Shown here piece by piece: positions 12,001 to 27,000 of a DNA stretch of 64,000 nucleotides. Position numbers and translations under genes: made by a program. Below the pieces are notes generated by a model, which saw only the letters and a program-made list of their open reading frames with translations, had not been told where the DNA came from and made no database searches. The DNA is taken from NCBI GenBank assembly GCA_013407085.1, contig JACCGJ010024172.1:1-64000 (forward strand), written 5' to 3'. This DNA is from Atriophallophorus winterbourni (taxonomy: Eukaryota > Platyhelminthes > Trematoda > Plagiorchiida > Microphallidae). Within the stretch, counting starts at the first letter, position 1. The number at the start of each line of letters is the position of its first letter.

Positions 12001-15000
12001 GATGTAATGATATATTTATATCCGTGAGTTCGACAAACAGTCTAAATTGCGAATTTCTCCATGAGGATGCATACATTTTAGCGGCGTTATTTACGCTCAT
12101 TTACCGTGACATTCGTTACAAATGATATTAATTACATACTACAGTCAAGGACTTTACACCACTAAATCATGCCCTACATTCGCAAAAGTACATTGTTTTA
12201 CTCGAAAGCCATTTTAGAAGTCAATAATCAACGTTAGTGTATTACCTACACGCCAAACGCAACAATTCAGACTCGAAAAAAGCAATATCCTGAACGGGAA
12301 CATTTGCGGTAACATAATGAAGGAAACGGAGACAGTAATCGTCAAGGTCAGTCGAACGCACCCGGTGCGACATGAGCAAGAAAAACTACACGATGAACCT
12401 CAAGGGGGTGATATAAGGCCGGATGTTTACCGCCTGCCACCTATTAACTTATGACCTGAGTCATTTGCATAATGACCCAGGAGTCGTCCGAAGAAGGTGC
12501 GCGTGTCACGCGATGTGTGCAAAATGTTCTTATATAAATAATCAGTTATGTGATTCTTCTTCTTCCATTGTTTCAAGCGCATGCGGAGCTTGATCTTACT
12601 GTCCCTACCTATTGAGTGCAAATAAGACGAAACTGGTTGTAGACTATGTGTGATGGAGATACATGCAAATGAGCATTTATGATAGGAATAAACGCTTTGT
12701 CCGGAACGTGTTGACGTCTCACTTGCTACACTAATATTAACCTGGTTCCAATATTCCTATAAGTAGTCATTAAATAGCGCCCGTTATTTGTCTTCGGAGC
12801 GCTTATTCGGCTCCGAGATGTATACTCGTTTTGATCTGTCTTTTTCTTTTTTAAATGGCTCGTGTTCGTTTATAAGCAAAATGAATAAAAATCATTATAG
12901 TTGCTGTTTTTTCTAGACAAGTTATTCATCAACAAATGTATTTTAGAAGATATTTTTATTTCGTAAAATCACATTGCTAAGCTAAAACATTCACCCACCT
13001 TTTTCGGTTGCTTCTTTATTTTCGTTATTAATAGAAAATCATCAAAAAGAAACGCGAAGGCTTGAAACATTTTTCCCCTATCTGAAAGTGGGATGGAATA
13101 GTAAATATGTTGTTAAAATAAATTATAAAGAAAAATTGATAAATGGAAATCTATTCTACATTTAAAACCGGAAGTTAAGATTTAACGATTATAATTCAAT
13201 CGTTGAAAATTTTCGGGAAAACGCAGATAACGCCAAATCAACTACATTTAAAGAAAAAAAATGATCCGCATACAAAATGAGCGGTTAAAACCGCGAAACC
13301 AGTCGTTTGCTTCCGTCCTGATTTTTGAACGACATATACTAGTTAATAATTAAAACGTACCTTTAACAAATTTAATCATCGTGCTGTTATTGGAACGTTA
13401 CAAAAATATACTAAACAGGTAACTGGGATGCATTGTACCGATGTGGGTCTCTGCTTAGTCATCACATGAAGGCTAAATTGGCGAATGAGGATTTATCCTC
13501 GAATTCGTAAATAATTGGGTCTAGACAAAAGTAAGAACGGCCTTTGAATATCAAGTCACGGATACACATACCTAATGTGCCGTAACAACCGCGAAACCAG
13601 TCGTGTGCTTCCGTCCTGCTTTTCGTACGTCATATACTACTTATTAATGAAATCTGACTTCCTACAAAAATATTGCTTGCTCTATCTCCAAAATGTTGTA
13701 AACCACACGAAAATGTTCCACTTGCGCACAGAAACCCTTAAGATGGGTGAACAGAATTGAATGCTCAATGGTTATTTACTTTTCTATTTAGTAATGTTTT
13801 CAAACACTACTAAACTGTTCAATACTGAATTTTCAGTAAGCATGGTGAACAAAATGTCAAATGAATTCCAAATAAATTCTATGAGCAAATCGCAAACTGA
13901 CCGCCGACCGCTAAATAACCTTCGTGTACCAATTGTCGCTTCGGATTAGCAAGCAGTCGTTCACAAGGTTGAGAGGAAAGGGTTTGCCTGAGGAAAGTTG
14001 GAATGAAGACACGAGGTTCCAATTCGGATATCGAGGGCCAAATTAGTTGAGACTGAATTCCTTGAAGTAGCTCAAAATTCTGCAACCAACGCATTTTGTC
14101 TTCCAGCGTTTCTCAGAAATAATAAGAAACAAGAAATTTGAATGTTGTAGCCAATGGAGCTCAGTAATTTATGCAAACCTTTACAGGATTATAGAAATTC
14201 ACTCGTTATATATACATAATTATTGATTTATTGGTGCTTTACTCAAATACTTAGAATATTGGGTTTTGTAAAATTATTTTGGTAGGCTGGCGTTTCGTCT
14301 CCAGTCCGATAGTTCGCTATATAATCAGCTTGACAGTTGTTCATATTGAAACAATGGGTTAGTTAATCAGATTTGACTGCTGTAAAGTGACTTATATGAG
14401 TGCTCAAGGAAAGAGATAAATTGAAAAAATCCGCAATTGCATGAATTTATATTACACACCCACACCCCAAGACTGGTTTTTGACGCTTGCATTCAGCAGT
14501 TAATAATAGTTAGACCAGAATCCGCAGATCTTTTAACGGTGGAGAAATAGTGAGCTTGGCAAATACTTGTAAGCCACTGTAAGATAATGGTTGGCACGAT
14601 CAACACACTTTTAGCTGTGGCTACACCGGTGGACATTAACAAACAATCGTATGATCGGTTTATTTATTTATATGTGTTTTACCGAAATGGCGCAGAGCAT
14701 TTGCCATGTTGTCCCGTTTGAACTCTCGTGGTTAGGGGCAACCGCAAGTTGCTTGTGAAGATTATGATGATGGTATAAAGCATGTGCGCACTAAATTATT
14801 TACTATATGGCAGTGAAACCTGGAATATCCCCACAAGAACCAAACGGTATCTGAATGTTTTACTTTTAAGGATCACAACTTGATCACATCGTGAATGAAA
14901 AAATATCAAATGCTTGAATTCGGTTTTAAAGTTGGTCTAATGAGCATGTGACCATTACTGCAACAACGCTGAATAAGCATATTGGGGCATGTGCAGAGAA

Positions 15001-18000
15001 TTGAAAATGGTTGTGTTCCAGAAGATCTACTCTATAGATAGATGAAATCGGGAGGTCGACATTTGGGTGGCCCGCACTACAAAAACGTTTGTAAAGGAGA
15101 AATGAAACCACTCTGCCTTGACCCTGCGAGCTGTGAAATCTCAAGACCGCTCACTTTGGAGGCACTTTGTAAAGTGCTTGACCTGAGGAAGAGCAGATAC
15201 AACCTTTAGCTGCTGAACGCAGATCACACCGCCGGCGTGCAACTGACGCTGATCGACCGAGTAGTGGCTATCGCTGTGAGCGCTGCGGGAGAAATTGTCA
15301 CTTCCGAATTGGACAGTTTAGTCATTCTAAAAGTTATGAAAAAGCATGAATCCATCATGCGCTTGTAATTTACATCGATATTTCACACCGGCCGAATGAC
15401 GTCATCAGACAACGAAAAGATTTAGAAAGTTGAGTCTTGGATACAGCATGCAAACTATTTTAGTAGCTTGACGTTTCATCTCCACTCCAACACTTTGCTA
15501 TAAAATCAGCTTTGAAGTTGCTTTGCTCAAAATCGGGTTAGTAACTCATATTTAATCCCTGTAAGGAGAATTATACGTGTGTTTTAGGAAATAGAATAAT
15601 TCGGCTAACATGTTGAAAATCTCGTATCGGCGGTAAGCTGGTGAACCACATTCACAATTGAGGTATGCTATATTACAATATAGCAAAATGTTAATTAGTA
15701 TCCAAATTTATTATACGATTTTCCTGACATTATACTACATCCATGAAGTGCGTTTTATACGTACTTGTATTAAAAAGCACAAACAACTTTTAGAATTAAT
15801 CTCAGCCATCAATTTTTGAACGGCGTTATCAATAAAATCAGATTTGAATAAGTACTTTCGGTTATAATGAATATTATATGTTAATATTTTAGAATAAATA
15901 ATGTAGATTTAATTTGCGATCGATCATGTAAAATGAAATTTTAGTGAAGTAGTATTATCATTATTCTTTATTATTATTAATATTCTAATTTTAAAGGCAT
16001 TCGTGATAAATAAAATCAAAAAATTCAACCGTTTATGTTAAAAATTTTCTTTTCTAAAAATGTCTTACTAAGTGAACGTTCCATCTTTCCCAAGCACCTG
16101 TTTAACATTTCTTGTTCTGATTGGTCGACGAGATATTGCCGAATGTTGGTGAGTAGTAACGGGATCTTTGTGTAATGCTGCATTGGTGCGATCAGTAGGT
16201 CGGTAAGCTGAAGCCGACGACACCGCGGATCTTGTTGGCACCACTTATGATACAATCAACCAAACAAAATAGAAGATAAGTGTAACTCTATTTAGCTCAA
16301 AAACTGTGATTAGGAAAATTACCGAAGCACGATTATTCGTGTCGAAAATTATGTGACAAATTGGGGAAATTGAAGTATGCCTAACTGATAAGAATACTTC
16401 CAGCGGCTTCGGGGTATTTAATATATCAGTAACTGTTGACAAAAGAAATTTTATTCTAAAAAGTCTCATTTACATTTTTATCACACACACCATGACCGGT
16501 TTGGTATGGTATTTCCTTATGAAATTTTCATGTCTATTTATATTCAAGTAATAAAAGTTCAGAACCTAATACGCTATCAGATCAAGTGAACAGAATTTGA
16601 TATATAAATGTTTTCAGGTTACCCAAAGCAACTGTAAAATGTTAGCACAGCAAATACAGTTATCGATGTGATAACTTGGGGAAAGCTACTTAAGTTATTC
16701 ATATTATTTATTAACCATCCACAATTCTGATATACCCAATAGTGAAAAAAGTGTGATGCACCGATTGGCTATACTACTCAGATCACCCGATTACTGCATA
16801 TAATATTGCGAACAAATGAATACAATGACGTGATCATCATAATCCGTTAACGACCCCATTAGCATTTTTCCTACAACGAATCATGTAGTCTACAAAAAGA
16901 TTCACAATGTGATGCGGTTCCAGCAAGATAACGTATTTAAAAAACTATTTCGTTTTAATCCCAATCCCCTTTCTTGCATTCAATTACCGGTTTCTGGCAG
17001 TTAGTCATGTATCCCAAAAGATCCTCTTTGCTTTGTTGCAAATAGGAAGGATATGCTTGCAATATGCTAGCCTTGCCTTAGCGCACCCTCAAAACCTAAA
17101 CGTTCATCCGACATTGCAAGAGAGTTTAATACGAACTTGATTCACATTGAATACACATATTTTTTAGAATAAATCATAAAACAATCACTGACTTTTTCAA
17201 ACTCGTTGAATTGTTCGTATTTTCTGATGTGATCCAAATATGAGATGGCCGCATCATAGTTCAAGCAATACGCGTGAAATACTTCCCCATCCTTGGAATG
17301 TTTGGCCCACTGAAATATATTTAGATTGAAAATTGTGATGGGGATACGTGAGTTTTACTTTGCCGATACGCGGACTCATATTACCCGCTTTGAAATGTTC
17401 GAGGAAAACAACCGATGAATCATTCCGCTCAATGATAAAATTTCCAGTTGACTCAAATAAAAACACAAATTTGAATTAACGACGAGCAGATGATTTCAAC
17501 AACGAATTTCTCACTTTAAGTATTGTGCTGCTCACATCCACAGCCTTACAATACATTAGTCATTTTGAACGTCTTATCCGCTTGAACAAGAATCACTTTG
17601 TGATGCTTTATTTGAAGATCACGATTCGTCGTACGAACACCCCTTTAACAGTTGCATGCAAGTTTAACTTTGTTTAATTTCTCAGTTACTTTTCAAATAA
17701 ATATTTAGTGAAGGTGATGTTTGCTTTGAAAAATAGTAGTTCCACGTGCTGGATTGTGTGAATACTTCTATCTAACATTCTCTGTACAAAGCATTTGGTA
17801 TGTGTTTAAACTCTCACCGTTGTTCACAACACTGTTGCAGTATCACTTCTCATTCGAAATGACACCTTGAAACAGGTAGTATAATTCACGGGATATCAGC
17901 ATCCATTGTATCGTTGTGTCTTATTCAGAAATCAGATCAACCGTCAATGTTGGAACATATTCAGATACGTGAACAATGGAAAACTCGACTATATCGTGAA

Positions 18001-21000
18001 TTGAATGAATAATCTCAATGGAACACTTACTCTTTCGAGTGGTGGGAGGAAGACGTTGACGCTACCGAATTCTGTCTCAAGTTGGCTCCGACACAACGCG
18101 GAAATCAAATCCCGACACAGGGCGTGGCTTCCCTTAATAAAAAATTTGAGGCGAATAATATATAAATATATATATATATGCAATTTGTTAAGGTCGGTCA
18201 AACGACATCAAAGTGTTGAGGGCTTGTAGGAATCAGGTTGTGGCTGATGAATCAGATCGATGTGGTACCTCGCAAAGACAGCTTGTAGCATTTATTTAAT
18301 ATCTAGGTTTGCCTAAACAAGATAATCATTACATTAATCTTTTTCATGTGCGTAATAAACGCTTGAGTAATTTTAATTTCAGCTACTTTGGAATAAGTGA
18401 GCATTTAGAATTATTGCGTTGTATTCTTTGTGGTAATCGAAACGCATTAGACGGTTTAACAGAAAACGAGAGAGGGAATGCGATTAACGTTGGCTCCATT
18501 CTTCTAGAAATGTAGGTCTACGTCGCCATAATAAATATAACCGGAGCTCGATTTGGCTTTCAATTACCGGCCATAGTATCAAGTTATACCATTTTTACAG
18601 AGAAGCTGCTCAACCTAAACCTACTGGGCTGCTCGGATCACGTTTTCTGAATTCTGCCCCATCAACTTCTCCAAAATACTCTATTTGCGAGGCCACTACT
18701 GAGTTACTATGAACTCATGATCGCCAAATCGCCACATGGATTGACAGTCAAAACCAGACTGGTAACCATGATGCACTTGTATGCCACTGTTGGATAAGGT
18801 TGGTACGACCATTTCAATCATATGTGCCGGAAAACGTGTAGACAGCGTTTAGACCCATGTCCATGAACAGCCGGTCGTAGGGTGGTTGCGTGATGGAAAT
18901 ACATGCAAACGAGCTATTTTTCATGATCATGGGTTTGAAACCTGTCTATACGTGCACCGGAACACACAGATTGATCGTACCAACGTTATCAAAAGTGGCA
19001 TACAAGCGCAACGTTTTTGACGATTCTTTCACTGTTTCAAGCGCATGCGGATCCGGATCCTACTGCCCCTACCTGATGAGTGCAAACCGCATGAAACCGG
19101 CTGTGGCGTGTGTGCATGATGGGAATCCCTGCAAATGAGCATTTTCAGAATAGTAGCGGTTCTAAATTCGATGATGTCCTTCATCCGGGTGGCTATACTG
19201 CGACTTGTATCACAATGGCTATTTTCGCTTGAAAATATATCATATAACGGTGTATAGTTACCATTTTGCAGTAAGTTTCTTCTTGAAGGGTCTAAATTAT
19301 TTAGTCATTACCGAGACGAATGCCGGGTAAAGCTTGTGAGACCTCATGGCAGTTAAAGCTACATGAAAGCTATCTTGTTGATTTTTCTCTAATTTTTGCA
19401 TGTTTCAACCGAGGTGTAGGTTCCTTTGCCGAGTGCATACTCTTTCATACATCGGTTTCCTTTTTGATCTTCGCCCTTCGCTAACTTCCATGATATCAGA
19501 TTATCATGTTTTTATGGCAATTATTGTTTTGGTATTTTTAACAGATGTATTGCTATCGCTGAAATGGATGATTATGATTATAATTAACATAATGATCATG
19601 ATAATGACGACTATAATGTTTGTGATTGTGATGATAAAGTTGATGAGGAATAATTAGCCTTGAACTGAAATGTAAATATCTTCGAATGAAGCTTGGACAT
19701 TATTTATTCTTCACACGTTCGACCTTATTACTGTGGCCATATCATAAGTTGGACACAGCTCTGGATTCCTACGATGAAATGGACGTGTCACACGTACAAC
19801 GCACTTCGATTACAGCGACGTCATTTTGATGAGCCTGAAAAACACTGCATTGACTCGGGTTTTTCTTTGTCGATGTATGTATCTATGATGTAAGAATCAA
19901 CCGATTCCGATTAAACTAACTCCGAGTGTCACATACCTAATTCATTAATTTCTATTCACTATTTTTTCAAGCTACGATGGATGTTCCTTAAAAATAGTGC
20001 ATTCGTCTTTTGTTTTTTTAGTGTATGGTCTTGGTTTCACTGCCATAAATTAAAACATGTAGTACGCATGCGCGGTTGGCCATCATGTTTTTCCTCACAG
20101 TCAACTTGCGGACTATCTAGACTCGAGACGGACAAGATGGCAGCAACTCTTCCGTATTCTCCAATCGCTTTAAATAGCTAAACAGGTTGATGTACCTTTA
20201 CTTATGTATAAATTTGTGGAACACTCAGTTACATTTAGAGAATTGTTAGATATTGCAATTTCAACATACAACAAAATCGAACGTGCGAATAATTTGAAGG
20301 CATACTCACATAGCACAGTTCATCTAAGTTTCCAAATAAATTCCCGGGTTCCACGAACATCAAATATCCATCAACCTGCAGCGTTTTCAAGGGTTCCATG
20401 AAACACTGTGAAGTAAGCTCAGTGTCATTATTTTACCGAATTCAAAGTAATCATATCAATAGCGTTCAAAATTTCTTAATGAGTGGATGTATATCCATTG
20501 CTACAAAAACTTACATCTTAAAACGAGGATAATTCAAAAGAAGTTCACGATAGAAAAGCTCATGCATTTCGTTGTGTGTATTGTGTTTATGTTGTTGACG
20601 AGTGGTGTACCAGAAAATCTTTTCAAGTACCGGGTAGAAATTTCGATAATTTCACTGATTTAAACTATGATAATTCTGATTTGTTGTCCCTACATGATGC
20701 TAAAACCATACCGCGGGTTATGCAGTTTGTTATCAATCTCCGTGTTAATGTTTGTAAACTAATGATAAATGAGGATTTATGAATTATTAAATAACGTTTT
20801 GAGCAAATCTCTTAGAGTTGGCTTTTATACAGTTTTGCTTCTGATACTGAAGCTGGATCAGAGCGAGTGACTAAGAATGCGCAGGTCATGTTAGGCGATA
20901 ATAATCATAAGATAGTCAGGCAATATTAGTATCAATAAATGCTCACCCCAGCTTGTCGTTCAATTCGCTAATGGTATTGAGAGCACGCGGGTGTGATCAG

Positions 21001-24000
21001 CTTGCACTGACCGATTAGCTTTTTTGCTTAATCCGTATGCAATATTAGGGCCATGCCCATTTATGTATAACCGCAGTAAATATTGAAAATCTCTACTCCC
21101 ATGAGCTTGTTGACCACATTCCCAGCAGATTTTGTTATTCAACCGCTTCAGTGTGAAATCTTACAAAATATAATGTTACTCCCAGCCATATCGCGTCTAT
21201 GTTGCCAAAATGCATGATATAATGTGTATGCAGAACATGTTTGGCTAGGGTTGAATCCCGGACCATAAATTGATATTGATTAGCTAACGCATCACAAGTG
21301 TTCAAGTTGTTTTAAACATCGATTTCTCAAGTGACATAAATACAATTTCGGGATGCGCAGTGGTGTATCTCAAACGAAATCCGTGTCGATCTGCTTAATT
21401 AAACAGTAATTCTTATTCAGTCATTGTTTTTGCACACGACAGTCTTTTCCATCAAATCAACTTTCTTTCTAACCTGAATATTTTATCGAATATACTACCG
21501 CAAATATTGAATGCTTTTAAGCTGTTGAGTTTCATGATGATGGATATGACATCAACGGCGACGTTGCATCCCGAGCTAGAGAGCTCCGATTTTCATAACT
21601 GCGCTCGCATGTCAATATTTCTTAGCAATAGAGAAATAGGTGTGCCCATCGCTTGGATACCAGTCCGGCAAACAAGAAATGATTTACATGTTCACAAATT
21701 GTTCTACCATTGGCGATTTGCTGTACACACTATTTCATATAATTTTAAAAAAGTGACAATTTAACCAACTCTAGATTGCTCACCGATTACGCAAGAATGT
21801 AAATCGGTTAGCAGATGGCATCTGTTCATAACGAAAACAATAGAGCGATTCTACATAATTCAGATAACTGCATAAATTTATTTTGCTCTAGCACGTTCTT
21901 CTTCAGCGCTAACTTGGCCTGTTAATTCGTTATCCCACACAGACTTGGTCAGATAATTGCAAATTTGACCTAATCTTTATTCCTACACACATGGCTGTTT
22001 GAAACCTCTGTGTTGGAAGAGAAACCTTTCCCAGAACTTATTCTTACCGATTGATAGCCTTACAATTTTGCACGACCTTTAAATCGGCCGTGCATACATT
22101 TATTTTTACCTCATCTTAGGTCATCAATCTGCCGCGTGATTTTTACGTGTCAACATAAACAAAGAATATTTTACCTCACGCGCGCTTTGCCTGCTGTACA
22201 CTTATTTTTTATCTGTGGTGTTTATTGCTGATCCAGCCGAAAAACACTTCAAATTAACACTAAACCAACTGATTTGATTATATCGTGCAGACTGAACTTT
22301 CGATTTTCATTCTTCACATAAATCTCTGGATAGTCGCCGGTAGAAAAAACCAATGCTGAATAAGATTGGAAAATAAAAATGGCAATTTAAAGCTTTACGT
22401 ACAACCGACATTTAAAATCTTTTCCGTTTTCGAGAAATTATTCTTTAAACAATCGTGAAGATGAATACATCAATTTTTACCAATCGGTTTGAAACTTATT
22501 AAATATTTTAATGGAATTACTGGATTTAGGGTGTAATTGAAGAAAATCATTTGTTATACCTACGTCACATAATCCGCTAACTGAAGTTTTAGCATATTGA
22601 CTACTGATTCCATAATAATTTTAAATTCTCAAGAAGAATATAAACAAAATGGACATTTGAATTGTATACGCTGAATAATCGCCACTAATTAACACAGGAA
22701 ATATGTTGAGAATAAATTGCGATATATAAAGGATCATGGCCTACTCACGTTTTTGAGAACCATCAGGTGATCCAATAAGAAAAGCAGCTCACACTTAAAT
22801 AATTCCCACACCGCCTCTCGTCTTTGAACCTCGTGTTTCGCTAGGTTGCCAACGGATGTCTTAGATCGGCCGAGATGTTTCTTGGTGAGCTGACTCCAAT
22901 GTACATTCTAAAGTAAAGAAAATAGACTCACTACAATATTCTTAAGAGAGTTGCTTGTTAATTTCGTGATTTTGTTTGCAGATGTATTATTCGTAAATCT
23001 GTACTGGTACACCAAATAATTCATGGACAATAGTCATTAAACATATTTTTGTGAATTTCCCTGTCAGTCTGTCCGATTTACACACGGGAACAATCTTTAA
23101 TGTTGATTCTATAAATAAAAGCGATCTGAGGGTTTTTTATCATTGAGCCGCACCAGAGCGGAACGAAGAGTTCGACCATTCTCATGTATTCGGCCGTATT
23201 AGGCCGGCGTTCAAAATTCAGTTGATCGCTCTGGATAACCCATTTTTGTTAGGTTCACATACCGTAGCTAGCCCATTTTTCTCTGTTTTAGGCGTTGGGT
23301 ACTTTCGGCGTTTTTACAAAACTGTAAGAATAGCCGTCGTCTATTAGTCGTTGGCGGGCTTCTTGATGAGACGCTTCCATTCTAAATCATCACTACATAT
23401 GTTTTCGGTTTTATGAAATAAAACGAAGCTCCATCTATGAATACCTGACCAGAATACGGTTATGTGAACCTCAGGATGTCGTCCGTGTCAGCTAGATTTT
23501 GTAAACTAAAGCTTGGATTTTGCCTTTGAACTTTCGCGCTAGGCAGTCAAGAAATGGAAGAGTCCCTGCGCCTGATTCTGATTCTTAAGGAAATTTGATT
23601 CGCGCGTCTACATCGTGCAAGTGCTTGTAAAACGCTTTTATTATTCCAATATCATGTTGTTCTGCAGCTTACGAATTGTCTTTTGCCTTCGAGAAAGTAT
23701 CGGACCCATGAATATGTGCTGGTGGTACCTCATTCCCGCCAGAAATGTAGAAGGTATTTTATTTTGTAGGTGTCTGTTTTACTTGGAACATTTTACCTTC
23801 TACTGTTGCTCACTCCACTAGCTTGCATAAATAGACGTTGTTTTATTGAATTATTTGTTTCCCTAACACTTATATACTGCTTAATCTAATTCCTTATCTT
23901 GTTTATACACTTACATTTCAATTTTTACCATCCTATGGTTGTCGTTAAGCTCGTTGCTTTTTAGACAATTAAAAACCTTGAATTGCCTTGAATTTGTGGT

Positions 24001-27000
24001 CAATGTTGGATTCTCATTCTTACGGGCACCTGATAACACCAACAATACAATTTCGTTCTACATCCGCTGGAAAACTGGTAATCGCAATATGTGTTGCTTC
24101 AATTCATAGTATAAGTTCGTCGGTCTTCACCGTTTTCTAACTTTTTGCGAAATTTAGGCTCATTTACAACAAACTTCGCTCAGACTGTGATAAGGGGCCG
24201 GTCGAACAAATTCAAGAATTTTTGAGTACTGGGTACCATTTTTTCATTGTCGAGCGAATATTAATTAAGGTAGAATTTGTCATAATTTTTTATATAAATT
24301 TTATAACCTAGTTAGATTTATGCACAATTATCACATGTTTAGCCGTGCATGTGTGAACCGCAGTGTCAATTGACCTTTACCTATTTTAATGTGCTGGGTA
24401 AATATGCTGATTGATTTTGTCATTGTCTATAATAATTGGCACTCCTAGGATTTCAATAAGCTGTTTAGTCAAGCAACAATTATAGGTGAGGGTTGGAGTG
24501 GTACTTAATGACGTGTCCTGTTCGCACTTATACCCTTGGTCTGACGAAGCTTGTGTCAGAAGTTAAACGTTACTTGAAAACTGCACCAATCGATTGTTTT
24601 TTTTTCAAGTTTTGATTTCATTAATCCAACAGTACAACTTGCGACGTTTACCTGCGCTACTACAACAAACATTTCGCTGAATCATTCATTTTGACGCTAG
24701 AATGTTCAACATGAAGCATCCACGTTCTATCGTTTTTTCTTTCTCGCACATAAATCGCGATAGCTTTCTGCTTTATTGTTCAGACAGATATTGCATAAGG
24801 TTTTATTGTTTCCAAGGCTGTGATTCATGATCATGCAACCCCTACATTATCAAAGTAAATGTCACGAAACCAGCCGGGTGTGATTGTATGCAAAATATGA
24901 AAGTTTATAATTTGTTCGATATGCTTACATTATCACCTGTTACCTTCCAATCAGTTATTAAGAACCCACTGATTAATGGCTTATCAATAATTGATTATTT
25001 ATTTGTCATTTACTAAAACTAAACGAGTCCGAACAAAACGTGAATTTTTGCAAGAGATAAAAATGCATAGTAATACGAAGTAAATAAATAAATGTACCCC
25101 TATCACCCCTGAACAAACTGCTGAGCATTTAATATTTGAGGAGATAAAATAACGTTCATTCCATTTGATGGAATACATGGTTGTGTTGTTGTTTGCATTC
25201 TTCAGTTGATATCGACCATGGATGAATATCACAATCGCATGATGGTTTCAAGCTTCGCAGCTTTTAGACTGATTAAACAGTCCCATTCGGGAGTGACTAT
25301 CTTTCCCGCAGTAGTCAGCGGTACTCGATCAATCTGCGTCAGTTGAACGCCGACGGCGTGATCTGCGTACAGTAGCCAAGAGCAGTATCTGCTCTTCACC
25401 AGTTTGGACATGACTCTTCTCACAGTGCCTCCAAATTGAGCGGTCAAGAGCAAGCTCTTCACGTCTCATATGGTCAATGCCGAGAGATTTCATATCTTTC
25501 TTGCCAACGTCTTTGTATCGCGAGTGTATGAAGGTTGACTTCTGATTTCAACTCACATGTTTGTGTATGGTTTAAATTATATTGTAGCCTACGATTTCAC
25601 GATCACAGCCCATTTGCTCCATGTCAATTCACTTTAGATTTTATAATAATTCATGAAAACGTTCAGGTCAAGTTAGATGCATTGATATTTTTCTAATAGT
25701 CATCATTGTAAACTTACTCTGAAGGATTCTAAGAAATGATCGTCGAATTGTTGAGGACGGATTTCTCGAAGTGCTCGACTCAATTCGGAAACATCATCTT
25801 TCGTTTTCGAATATCGTCCTATCTAATCGAGAGAGAAAATTTCACCTTCCATAAAACTAGCATATTAATTAGAATATTCTATTAAAAAATATAGAGCATT
25901 ATTTTACAAAACATTGATCGTTTATTTTATTGTTGAATATAATGGTTAAAACACCAACTATCGCATTGATGTTAAATTACTCTAATGTTTACATGAATGC
26001 TCGCATGAATGCACTAATTGTTTAATAGCCCAAAGTAAAGTCAGTTAACCAGTGTCGCACTGATTTGCAGGGTCAATAAAAGTAATTTTCAAGGCAATAT
26101 AAAAATATAGTGAATTTTCTGTTACAAATTTAAATAGGACGCTAACCTTGACAATTTATCATTTTATTATAAGCATTTGGTAATTTCCAAAGTTCAATTA
26201 CTTAAAGGCAAGCGGATATCTATCGTAATGTCCATACTTGATGAGAACAAACAGGACGGCGGTCTTCCGCGGTTTTCAGGCCGAAACGGCTTTCTGTTTA
26301 TTCGCCGTAGTCAAATCGAGATAATAAGTTTAGCTTCAATTTGGTGGAAGCAGCAAAAAGCTGGTCAAAATATACAGTTTAATAAGATTCAGCTAGGAAC
26401 ACCGTGTGTAAATACGAATTCAAAAAGTGTTTCTCGAACAAACTCTCAAGGTGCCTAAAATGATCACTGAATCCTCCGCATTCAAACGACATAATCAGCT
26501 TCTGTCTGTTTGCCGTCATCAAGTGGAGACAGTAACGATTACGACCAGTGAGCCTTCGTTAAAAAGGATCGGTACAATGAACCACTCTATTTTAAATATC
26601 AATCATCACTATATACAGTATTTTTTCTTAATGCACAGAAGAAATATTATTGGTGTTTCGCTTCACATTCAGCTTCAAATATTATGTCGAAAATATTCTC
26701 GTAAATTATTCCGGTAAGTTTTCTTTCCCAGAAATCTATACATTGTTGCTGTGCCAAATTGCAAGACAAAGTTCTTGACAACATTATTTTGCTAAGTTTA
26801 ATGAACTCTAACAATATTGATCAGGCCATGTAACTTACCAGTTTTTTCAATGTTATATTTCCCTTTTTCACACCTGCAATTACCAAATAGTTATTTTAAA
26901 TACATGCACACTATTATTTATTTAAACAACACTGATACAAAAGGCTTATTTGCATGCATTTCCATCACACACACCCCGCGACCGGTTTCATGCTGTTTAC

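Larger units (their letters stand above)
13266..13660 (+). repeat. Family-2 hammerhead repeat, tandem pair with about 298-bp period
   Basis: Two copies of the block CCGCGAAACCAGTCGT, TGCTTCCGTCCTG, CATATACTA begin at 13,291 and 13,589, so the period is about 298 bp. The second copy has the full upstream stem strand TCACGGATACACATAC. A third copy lies at 51,250. A tandem pair of about 300-bp units, each with a hammerhead, resembles retrozymes or the pseudo-LTRs of Penelope-like elements. No protein-coding part of such an element is visible nearby. Confidence 0.7.

Noticed and set aside
13575..13760. Plus frame MCRNNRETSRVLPS...
   Set aside because: Runs through the family-2 hammerhead, whose RNA structure explains the conserved sequence.
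20510..20580. Possible DH exon (minus, ELFYRELLLNYPRFK before a GTAAGT donor)
   Set aside because: It ends in phase 2, which does not fit the next DH exon, and does not resemble the expected DH segment.
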